From positions 1,426,001 through 1,490,000 of the forward strand of contig OY969798.1 in NCBI GenBank assembly GCA_963703165.1: 64,000 bases of DNA, in the 5' to 3' direction. Source of the stretch: JBQTKD01 sp963703165 (GTDB taxonomy: Bacteria; Actinomycetota; Actinomycetes; Sporichthyales; Sporichthyaceae). The notes beneath the pieces were generated by a model. The model was not told the origin of the DNA. It did no database searches and worked only from the letters and a program-made list of their open reading frames with translations. Positions 42,567 to 49,332 of this stretch are shown piece by piece. Each line of letters begins with the position of its first letter. The stretch's first letter is position 1. The translations under genes and the position numbers were made by a program.

Positions 42567-43046
42567 ATGGGTCACGAGTTCCTGTCCGACGACTGGATCA
42601 CCGCCGTGAAGGATCTGCGAGCGGAGTACGAGGACCGCCTGCCGCAGGTCGACATCCCTTCCCTCCGGGTGAACCTCGACATCACCGGCGTCCCCGCCGA
42701 GGTCGCCCCCGACGGCGTCGTGCACGCGCACGCGGACACCAACGGCCCCGGGCTGGTCCTGGACGTCGGCGCCCTGGCCGATCCGGACCTCACTGTCACC
42801 GTCGATCACGACGTCGCCTACGACCTGCTGGTCGACCAGCGCCCCAACGCCGCGATCGGCGCGTTCCTGGCCGGGCGCATCAAGGTCTCCGGCGACATGC
42901 AGAAGCTCGCCGAGTCCGGCGACTTCGACCCTGCCGCCCTCCCCGGCCTGCTCTCGGCCCTGGGCATCACCGGCAGTTCCACCCTCGCCGACATCGACCC
43001 CGTCGCCGCCGAGATCGGCGACCGCATCCGCGCCCTGACCGCCTGA
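42567..43046 (+). CDS. SCP2-like (sterol-carrier-like) protein
   Basis: 159 residues from the ATG at 42567, which has GGAGGGGCG upstream; an in-frame ATG at 42384 would add a hydrophobic stretch and is less likely. The SCP2 pattern is clear: PDGVVHAHADTNGPGLVLDV, DLTVTVDHDVAYDLLVDQRP and AIGAFLAGRIKVSGDMQKL. These proteins bind lipids or acyl chains. It is divergent from the TetR gene and may be one of its targets. Confidence 0.85.
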   Translation: MGHEFLSDDWITAVKDLRAEYEDRLPQVDIPSLRVNLDITGVPAEVAPDGVVHAHADTNGPGLVLDVGALADPDLTVTVDHDVAYDLLVDQRPNAAIGAFLAGRIKVSGDMQKLAESGDFDPAALPGLLSALGITGSSTLADIDPVAAEIGDRIRALTA

Positions 43047-43072
43047 ACAGGTTCGTCGCCTAGCGTCACTGC

Positions 43073-44110
43073 ATGGACTGGTGGTGGCGCACGAGCGGCG
43101 CGCTCGCGGGAATGCTCATGCTGGCCGGGTGTGGCGGGGACGACGTCGACGCGAGCCCACCCCCCGCGGCGATCGCCTCACCCTCCACCTCACCCACCGC
43201 CTCGGGCTCCCCGACAGCCGCGCCCGACGCGCCGCCTCCCGTGACGCACCCGCTCTCACTGCCCGCGCTGATGCGCGAGAAGTTCGTCGGCTCAGCCCTG
43301 AAGCAGACGTCGGTCGAGTCGCGCACCGACAAGTACGTCCGGTCGCGGGTGACCTTCGACGCCGGCGACCTCACCGTCTCCGGAGTGCTGCTGAAGCCGC
43401 CGGGTGACGGTCCGTTCCCAGCGGTCGTGCTGAACCACGGCTACATCGACCCGGCCGTCTACTCCCCCGGTCAGGGCCTCAAGCGCGAACAGGACCGCCT
43501 GGCCCGCGCGGGCTTCGTCGTGCTGCACGTCGACTACCGCGGGCACGCCGGATCTGACGACCCGACAGAAGAGTTCGACCTCGAGGGTCGCATCGGCTAC
43601 GCCCGGGACGCGATTCACGCCGTCCTGGCTCTGAAGCAGACGGACTACGTCGATCCGGAGAAGGTGGCGATGTTCGGCCGCTCCATGGGCGGCGCCGTCA
43701 CCATGAACGCCCTCGTCGCCTACCCCGGCCTGGTGAAGGCCGCGGTCATCTACGCCTCGGTGAGCTCGCTGTACAACGAGAACCTCGAGCACTTCACCCA
43801 GCCCAACCGCCCGGGCCAACTGCGTCGACTCCACGCGACGTTCGGCACTCCGCAGGAATCACCGGACTTCTACGCGGGCCTCTCGGCGCGGACCTACTTC
43901 GACCGGATCACCGAACCGATCCAGTTCCACCACGGCGAACGCGACGGCACCTGCCCGCCGCGCTGGGCCACAGCGACGCAGAAGGCAATGCAGACCGCCG
44001 GGGTGGACAGCGATTTGCTGACCTACCCCGGCGAGGACCACACGTTCTACAACCAATGGTCGACGTCGATGGACCGAAGCATCGCCTTCCTGCGCGAGCA
44101 CCTGGCTTAA
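43073..44110 (+). CDS. Lipoprotein alpha/beta hydrolase (prolyl oligopeptidase-like)
   Basis: 345 residues. Signal AGMLMLAGCGG gives a lipid-modified Cys, then a Pro/Ser/Ala linker (about 25-60). The hydrolase core shows VVLNHGYID (oxyanion region), nucleophile Ser in GRSMGGAVT, and the catalytic His in GEDHTFYNQW. It is a dienelactone-hydrolase/prolyl-oligopeptidase-type serine hydrolase held on the outer membrane face. It begins 27 bp after the SCP2-like gene. Substrate unknown. Confidence 0.9.
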   Translation: MDWWWRTSGALAGMLMLAGCGGDDVDASPPPAAIASPSTSPTASGSPTAAPDAPPPVTHPLSLPALMREKFVGSALKQTSVESRTDKYVRSRVTFDAGDLTVSGVLLKPPGDGPFPAVVLNHGYIDPAVYSPGQGLKREQDRLARAGFVVLHVDYRGHAGSDDPTEEFDLEGRIGYARDAIHAVLALKQTDYVDPEKVAMFGRSMGGAVTMNALVAYPGLVKAAVIYASVSSLYNENLEHFTQPNRPGQLRRLHATFGTPQESPDFYAGLSARTYFDRITEPIQFHHGERDGTCPPRWATATQKAMQTAGVDSDLLTYPGEDHTFYNQWSTSMDRSIAFLREHLA

Positions 44111-44143
44111 GATCGGGTTGCCCGTCACGCTCGTCGTTCTTAG

Positions 44144-44159
44144 TCGAACTGATGTTCGA
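44144..44159. promoter_or_regulatory. Perfect SOS (LexA) box
   Basis: TCGAACTGATGTTCGA is a perfect match to the actinobacterial SOS box TCGAAC-N4-GTTCGA. It sits just upstream of the -35 of the broken DUF222/HNH gene. Together with the box at 16184 it shows that both copies of this gene family are wired to DNA-damage control. Confidence 0.85.
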
Positions 44160-44166
44160 ATGGCTA

Positions 44167-44195
44167 TTGTCTTACCTCTCTAGAGTTGAGATAAT
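44167..44195 (+). promoter_or_regulatory. Promoter of the broken DUF222/HNH gene
   Basis: TTGTCT (44167-44172), a 17-bp spacer and GATAAT (44190-44195) form a good housekeeping-type promoter. The GTG at 44202 lies 7 bp after the -10, where transcription should begin, so the mRNA would be leaderless. Retained although the gene itself is broken. Confidence 0.7.
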
Positions 44196-44201
44196 CGTGA
44201 C

Positions 44202-45512
44202 GTGTCCCGCTTCGTCTCCATGGACCTCCCGCCTACCGGCTCGACGCCGCTGGGTGCCCGCGAGGCATGGAAGGCGCACGCGACGGCCCGGCTCTCGCGC
44301 ATGTCCGCGTCGGAGAAGCGCATCGCGATGGAGCAGGGCACGCAGATCACCGAGATCGCCGCGTTCGTGCAGGACTACGGCGACTGGGCCGTGGCCAACT
44401 GCGACCTGCGCGAGAACGGGGAACGCTCAGCCGTCGCCGAGGTCGGGTTGACCCTGAAGCTGCACGACCGCACCGCCGGCCTGCGGACCGAAGAGGCCGT
44501 CGCTCTCGCCAAGCGCCTGCCGATGGTGCTGATGTTCCTGCGCTGGGGTCGCATCACTCTGTCCCGCGCCCGCGCGATCCTCAAGGAGACGCGCGACCTA
44601 CCCATCGAGAAGTGCCTCGAGGTCGAGTACGCGATCCTCGGCCAGGCCGAGAACCTCACCCCCGGCGATCTCCGCCGTGCCACGCACAAAGCCGTCCTGA
44701 AGGTCGACCGCGACAACGCCCGTAAGCGCCACCAGCGGGCTCGCAAAGCCCGCGGTGTGTCGATCACCCCGGGCGAGGACGGCATGGTCGACCTGCACGC
44801 CTCCCTGCCCGCCGAGCAGGCCATCGCCGTCTTCGGAGTCATCAACGCCCACGCCAAGACCATCAGAGCAAACCGGCGATCCCGATGACGACTCGCGGGA
44901 TCGACGCCATCCGCGCCGACGTCCTCGTCGACCTCATCACCAATCCCGACGGCGAACAGCGCGTCACCTACGAGATGCGCATCCTCGTCCCCGCCGGAAC
45001 GATGCTCGGCCTGGGTGACGAGGACGGCTACCTTCCCGGCCACGGCCCCATCCCTGCCGCCCTGTGCCGCGAACTGTCCACCGACGCCGCGTGGAAGCGC
45101 ATCCTCACCGACCCGGACATGTCCCACGTCCTCGATGTCGGCGCGAACACCTACCGCCCGTCGGCCAGGATGCGCGAATACATCGAGGCCCGCGACCAAC
45201 ACTGCCGCCTGCCCGGCTGCCGCCGCCCGGCCCACGAATCAGACATCGACCACACCATCGAGTTCGACCTCCACGGACGCACCATCCGCGTCAACCTGTC
45301 CGCCTTGTGTCTCAAGCACCACGAGCTGAAACACCTCAAGGACTGGACCTCATCCAGGACCCGGACGGCTCCGGCACCCTGACCTGCATCACCCCTACGG
45401 GCAGATGTACCGGACGAGGCCACCCACCCCACTCGGCGCCGAGGTCCCGCCCGAGTGCCTCACGCCCTTCATGCCAGAGCCTGCTCCGCAGCCGTTCCTG
45501 CACGCCGTCTGA
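44202..45512 (+). pseudogene. Decayed DUF222/HNH endonuclease gene (13E12 type)
   Basis: A DUF222 part (44202 to about 44870, EVGLTLKLHDRTAGLRTEEA) is followed after a frame change by GIDAIRADVLVDLIT, then the HNH part (HCRLPGCRRP, ESDIDHTIEFDLHG, LCLKHHELKHLKDW). At least three more frame changes are needed to read GDPDDD near 44870, LIQDPDGSGTLTCITPTG near 45350 and GQMYRTRPPTPLGAEV to the stop at 45512. So the gene has four or so indels. Two pieces remain open (44202-44888 and 44885-45382) and overlap by ATGA, but the nuclease half lacks its tail. The intact relative is at 14882-16171. Confidence 0.85.
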
Positions 45513-45522
45513 CTGATCTCCG

Positions 45523-45648
45523 TCAGCGGCGGCGCAGCTCATTCAGCTGAGGCCCCAGGACCGCCAGGCCGCCGAGCAGCAGACCGACGGCGGCGACCTT
45601 GCTGATGCCGTTCTTCCCCGTGGCCCGCGACGCCGACCTCCCGCGCAC
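45523..45648 (-). CDS. Possible 41-aa membrane peptide
   Basis: From a GTG at 45648 the ORF reads MRGRSASRATGKNGISK, one hydrophobic helix (VAAVGLLLGGLAVLGP) and a charged end (NELRRR). The layout fits a small single-helix membrane protein. The ribosome site is weak and no family is recognised, so it may be fortuitous. It converges on the decayed DUF222 gene. Confidence 0.35.
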   Translation of the reverse strand: MRGRSASRATGKNGISKVAAVGLLLGGLAVLGPQLNELRRR

Positions 45649-45661
45649 CCGGCTACTCGCT

Positions 45662-45708
45662 GGCGTCCGCTCAAGGGTGAGCAATAGCGCACGGTTGAGC
45701 GGACACCC
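45662..45708 (+). repeat. 46-bp palindromic repeat, intergenic copy
   Basis: Arms GTCCGCTCAA (45665-45674) and TTGAGCGGAC (45695-45704) are perfect complements around a 20-base centre that is itself partly complementary (GGGTGAGC against GCGCAC). It matches the element at 36703-36748 in 40 of 46 positions. It could be a REP- or MITE-like mobile repeat; no transposase is nearby. Confidence 0.75.
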
Positions 45709-45722
45709 GGAGCGTTAGCTGA

Positions 45723-46157
45723 TCATTCAGGCTTGGATTCCGGCTCGTCGTAGAGATCTCCGCGCTGGACGAAGAGCCAGGAGACGCGATCGTCATCCAG
45801 GCCGAATCCGACGGAGAGCGACCACACACCCACTTCGTAGTCGATGTCGAAGATTGAGCCGTGGTTGCTGGGATAACCGATCAGCCGGAACAGATCCCGA
45901 CGAGGTAAGCCGATCAGCTCGACACCGGCGAGCAGCGCGCTGTCACGCAGGCCGATCAGGCCGATCAGTCCTTGGCAGGTCGACACCGTGATCGAACCGG
46001 CTGGGTTCGTCCAGTCCTCGTCGCCGTCAACCGCGACATGGTCCTCGCCCTGCTCGTCCGGCTCCAACGCAAGCCGGTGGCGGTCCAGGTCGTTGAGCGG
46101 CTCCCGAAACGAGGCCGTATGTCTCCATCGGCCAAGGCCTTCCGTCGTCCACCTCAA
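45723..46157 (-). CDS. Hypothetical protein, start uncertain
   Basis: 144 residues from a TTG; a shorter start within the first 50 residues is likely, since the N-terminal third is charged and irregular. The rest looks coding: STCQGLIGLIGLRD, then GSIFDIDYEVGVWSLSVGFG and an acidic end. No membrane helix or signal. No family is recognised. It lies 28 bp downstream of the LLM oxidoreductase gene on the same strand and may be co-transcribed. Confidence 0.5.
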   Translation of the reverse strand: MRWTTEGLGRWRHTASFREPLNDLDRHRLALEPDEQGEDHVAVDGDEDWTNPAGSITVSTCQGLIGLIGLRDSALLAGVELIGLPRRDLFRLIGYPSNHGSIFDIDYEVGVWSLSVGFGLDDDRVSWLFVQRGDLYDEPESKPE

Positions 46158-46184
46158 CCTGTTCCTGCGCCACGCGTTCCTGCG

Positions 46185-47156
46185 CTATCCGACCAGCCGC
46201 CGGACCTCCGGCATGACCTTCTCGGCGAGGAGGCGCATGGTGGTGGTGTCCGGGTAGTCGGAGCACCACGGGTAGAAACCGGTGCAGCCGAGGCTCACGT
46301 ACGTGGCGATCTTCTCCGCGACCTGTTCGGGGGTGCCGACGAGGTTGCCGGCCTGCCAGGACTCGAACTTCTCGCCCCAGAGGCTGCGGGAGCCGCCGTC
46401 GGCGATCTCCTTCTCGGTCTCGCGGATGTGCACCTCGGGCGACCAGGTCTTCTCGATCGCGCCGTAGTCGCGGCCGACGTCCTTGCAATGCGCCTTGAGG
46501 ATTTCGCACTTGGCGGCGAACTCGTCCGGGTTGCCGCCGAAGTTCGCGGCGTCGGCGAAGCGGGCGACGACGCGCAACGTCAGCTTTTCGCCGCCACCAC
46601 CGATGAGGACCTGCGGACGGGACTGCACGGGCTTCGGATCGCACTGCGCGCGGTCGAGCTTGAAGTGCGTGCCCTCGTAGGAGAACGAGGGCTCCTTCCA
46701 CATCCCGGTGACGATCTCGACGGTCTCCCGCATGATGCGGATCCGCTCGGCGGGCGTGCCGAATTCGTAGCCGTAGCCGGAGAACTCGCTGCGGTACCAC
46801 CCGGCGCCGGTGCCCCAGATCAATCGCCCGCCGGAGATGACGTCGATGTTCGCGGTGATCTTCGCCGTCAGCGCCGGGTTGCGGTACGGGGCGCAGCCGA
46901 CCATCTGCCCGAGCATGATGCGGGACGTCAACTGCGAGATGGCCGCCATCGTCGTCCAGCACTCGAACACGGTCTCGTTGGCCGGCTTGGGCACGTTGTG
47001 CACATGGTCGTAGACCCAGATGCTGTCGTAGCCGAGCTCCTCGGCCAGCTGCGCGATCTCGACGGACTTGGCCCACTTGGCCTGCGGATCCGCGATACCG
47101 GCCAGCTCCATCTTCCAGCCCTGCGGGATGAACACTCCGAACTTCAATGCAGTCAT
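46185..47156 (-). CDS. LLM-class F420-dependent oxidoreductase
   Basis: 323 residues; the ATG begins TALKFGVFIPQGWKMELAGI. The luciferase-like TIM barrel shows LGYDSIWVYDHVHNVP, RIMLGQMVGCAPYRNPALTA, GRLIWGTGAGWYRSEFSGYG and PQVLIGGGGEKLTLRVVARF. These are typical of the actinobacterial branch that uses F420 for oxidation or reduction of secondary metabolites or xenobiotics. No partner gene identifies the substrate. It stands 23 bp from the azlD gene end. Confidence 0.92.
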   Translation of the reverse strand: MTALKFGVFIPQGWKMELAGIADPQAKWAKSVEIAQLAEELGYDSIWVYDHVHNVPKPANETVFECWTTMAAISQLTSRIMLGQMVGCAPYRNPALTAKITANIDVISGGRLIWGTGAGWYRSEFSGYGYEFGTPAERIRIMRETVEIVTGMWKEPSFSYEGTHFKLDRAQCDPKPVQSRPQVLIGGGGEKLTLRVVARFADAANFGGNPDEFAAKCEILKAHCKDVGRDYGAIEKTWSPEVHIRETEKEIADGGSRSLWGEKFESWQAGNLVGTPEQVAEKIATYVSLGCTGFYPWCSDYPDTTTMRLLAEKVMPEVRRLVG

Positions 47157-47179
47157 GCACTGATCCTGCCCCGCCGCGT

Positions 47180-47491
47180 TCAGCCCAATGCGCGCAGCCC
47201 CGCAGTCACCGCCATGGCCACCCCGACGGCGACCAGCACCGAGGCCTTCCGCCACAGCAACAGCGCCGCGGCGGCGACGCCGACAGTGTCCGCGCCGACC
47301 CCGATCTCCTCGCCGTCGGCGAAGGTCTGGGTCACGACCAGGGCGCAGAGCACCGCCGGCGCGAGCAGCAGGACCACGCGGTTGAACCAGGCCGGCAGCG
47401 TCCGCCCGCCGAAGGCGACCGGACCGATGCCCTTGATCGAGAAGCCGATGACGGCCATGAGTGCCACCAGCAGCCAGAGTCGCCCGCTCAT
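47180..47491 (-). CDS. azlD: AzlD-type branched-chain amino acid exporter subunit (copy 1)
   Basis: 103 residues with three to four membrane helices; GFSIKGIGPVAFGGRTLP and LAPAVLCALVVTQTFADG are family motifs. AzlD pairs with AzlC to export branched-chain amino acids or analogues. The ATG overlaps the azlC stop. A very similar AzlC-AzlD pair follows directly upstream at 48281-49266. Confidence 0.9.
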   Translation of the reverse strand: MSGRLWLLVALMAVIGFSIKGIGPVAFGGRTLPAWFNRVVLLLAPAVLCALVVTQTFADGEEIGVGADTVGVAAAALLLWRKASVLVAVGVAMAVTAGLRALG

Positions 47492-48183
47492 CGGAGCCGG
47501 ATCCCGACGAGCGCGATCGCCCCTGCCATCAGCACCGGCACACCCGCGGGCGAGTGCGGCACCAGCGCCAACGCGAGCAGACCGGCCGCGGCCGCCACCC
47601 CGATCGCCCGGCGGCTGGTGAGCTCCTTCATCAGCAGGGCGAGGAAGAACGCGGGGAAGACGGCGTCCAGTCCGATCGCCTGTGCGTCGACGATCTGCCC
47701 ACTGACCGCGCCGATCGTCGTCCCGGTGACCCAGGCGGCGTACTGCGGCGCGCTGGACCCGAACAGTACCCAACGGTCGAAGGAACCGTCCGCCCGCTTG
47801 GCGTGCACCCAGGAGGAGTCGACCAGCGGCTGCCCCAGCACGGCGCGGCGCAGCGGACCGCCGGGCAACGACGGGGCGAGCGCGATGCCCATCGGCAGGT
47901 AGCGGGAGTTGACCAACGTCGCCGACCCGACGGCCGAGGCCACGCTGCCACCGGCGGAGAGCACCGCGAGTGCGGCGAACTGGGCGCTGCCGGTGTAGAC
48001 CAACGCGGACATCAGGATCGCGCCGACCACGGAGAACCCGACCTCGCGGGCCAGGACGCCGAAGGAGATCCCCACGACCGTGGTCGCCACCGCGAACGGC
48101 ATCCCGTGGCTCACGCCTTCGCGGAATCGCGCGCGGGGCGGGGGCTCGCCCGTCGGCGCGAAGCCGTCGGTCGCGTCGACCAT
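47488..48183 (-). CDS. azlC: AzlC-type branched-chain amino acid exporter subunit (copy 1)
   Basis: 231 residues with multiple helices. The family motifs FREGVSHGMPFAVATTVVGI, SALVYTGSAQFAALAVLSAG and LVNSRYLPMGIALAPSLPGG are present. Its stop overlaps azlD. It shares long stretches with the second copy (e.g. APSLPGGPLRRA, DSSW-HAKR-DG-FDRW), so the two pairs arose by tandem duplication. About 100 bp separate it from the second azlD. Confidence 0.92.
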   Translation of the reverse strand: MVDATDGFAPTGEPPPRARFREGVSHGMPFAVATTVVGISFGVLAREVGFSVVGAILMSALVYTGSAQFAALAVLSAGGSVASAVGSATLVNSRYLPMGIALAPSLPGGPLRRAVLGQPLVDSSWVHAKRADGSFDRWVLFGSSAPQYAAWVTGTTIGAVSGQIVDAQAIGLDAVFPAFFLALLMKELTSRRAIGVAAAAGLLALALVPHSPAGVPVLMAGAIALVGIRLR

Positions 48184-48280
48184 CGGCTCTCCTCGCAGAC
48201 GGGCCGTTGTGATCCGTCTACGCGGAGTTCACCGGGCGTTCAACGCCTCCCAGTGTGGCAGGCCCGGTGTGGCAGGAGGG

Positions 48281-48592
48281 TCAGGTGGCGGCGCGCAGGG
48301 CGGCCGTGACGGCCATGGCCACCGCGACCCCGACGAGCACCGATCCGCGGCGCCAGAACACGACGCCGGCCGCGGCGACCCCGACGGTGTCCGCGCCGAC
48401 GGCCAGCTCCTCGCCGTTGGCGAAGGCCTGGGTGACGACCAGCGCCGTGAGGACAGCCGGCGCCAGCAGCAGCACGACCCGGTCGAACCAGAACGGCATC
48501 CGCCGGCCCCCGAACGCCGCCGGCCCGATGCCCTTCACGAAGAAGGTCATCGCGGTCATCGCGGCGACGAGCATCCACAGTCGTGTACTCAT
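48281..48592 (-). CDS. azlD: AzlD-type exporter subunit (copy 2)
   Basis: 103 residues, clearly paralogous to the azlD at 47180 (FFVKGIGPAAFGGRRMP, LLLAPAVLTALVVTQAF). Same overlap with its azlC (ATGA). The two AzlD proteins differ at roughly a quarter to a third of positions by eye, so the duplication is not recent. Confidence 0.9.
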   Translation of the reverse strand: MSTRLWMLVAAMTAMTFFVKGIGPAAFGGRRMPFWFDRVVLLLAPAVLTALVVTQAFANGEELAVGADTVGVAAAGVVFWRRGSVLVGVAVAMAVTAALRAAT

Positions 48593-49266
48593 CGGACCCG
48601 GATCCCCCACAGCGCCAAGGCCCCCGCGGCCAGCACCGGAACCCCGGCCGGGGAGTTCGGGATCAACGCCAACGCCAACATCGCCGCGGCGCCCGCGATC
48701 GCCATGGCCCGACGCCCACCGGCCCGGAACTCGCCGAACAGCAACGCTAGGAAGAACGCCGGGAAGACGGCGTCCAGACCCATCGAGTCGGCCGCCGGCA
48801 GCACGTCGCCAGCCAGTGCCCCGACCGCGGTCCCCAGGACCCAGAACACGTACTGGATGGCGCTGGACCCGAACAACGTCCAGCGGTCGAACGTTCCGTC
48901 GGGCCGCTTGGCGTGGATCCACGAGGAGTCGACGACGGTCCAGCCCTGCGCCGCGCGCCGCAACGGCCCGCCGGGCAGCGACGGCGCCAACGCGATGTTC
49001 AGCGGAACGAACCGCGAGTTGATCAGGGCGGCCGAGCCCACCGCGGCACCGATGCTGCCGCCGGCGCCGATCACCGCGACCATCGCGAACTGCGCGCCGC
49101 CCGCGAACACGATCGCCGCGGTGAGGATCGCGCCGAACGCGGAGAAGCCGATCTCCTTGGCCAGCACGCCGAATGACAGCGCCACGACCGAGTTGGCGAC
49201 CGCGTAGGGCGCCCCGAGCCGGACGCCGGCACGGAAGGACTCCCGCGGCAGTGGTAGGTCGGCCAT
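48589..49266 (-). CDS. azlC: AzlC-type exporter subunit (copy 2)
   Basis: 225 residues from the ATG at 49266, which has GGAAGA 9 bases upstream; an ATG at 49275 is three codons earlier. Motifs FRAGVRLGAPYAVANSVVAL, AAIVFAGGAQFAMVAVIGAG and LINSRFVPLNIALAPSLPGG match AzlC. With azlD at 48281 it forms an independent exporter unit, just downstream of the UPF0182 terminator. Confidence 0.92.
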   Translation of the reverse strand: MADLPLPRESFRAGVRLGAPYAVANSVVALSFGVLAKEIGFSAFGAILTAAIVFAGGAQFAMVAVIGAGGSIGAAVGSAALINSRFVPLNIALAPSLPGGPLRRAAQGWTVVDSSWIHAKRPDGTFDRWTLFGSSAIQYVFWVLGTAVGALAGDVLPAADSMGLDAVFPAFFLALLFGEFRAGGRRAMAIAGAAAMLALALIPNSPAGVPVLAAGALALWGIRVR

Positions 49267-49291
49267 CCGCAACATTCTTCCAGAACAAGAA

Positions 49292-49321
49292 GTAAGGCCC
49301 CCCGCGAACGAGAGGCCTTAC
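49292..49321 (-). terminator. Intrinsic terminator after the UPF0182 gene
   Basis: An 8-bp perfect stem (GTAAGGCC with its complement) and 14-base loop, 12 bp after the UPF0182 stop. On the minus strand it is followed by TTCTTGTTCT, so it should end the UPF0182 transcript before azlC. Confidence 0.75.
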
Positions 49322-49332
49322 CTGATGCTGCG

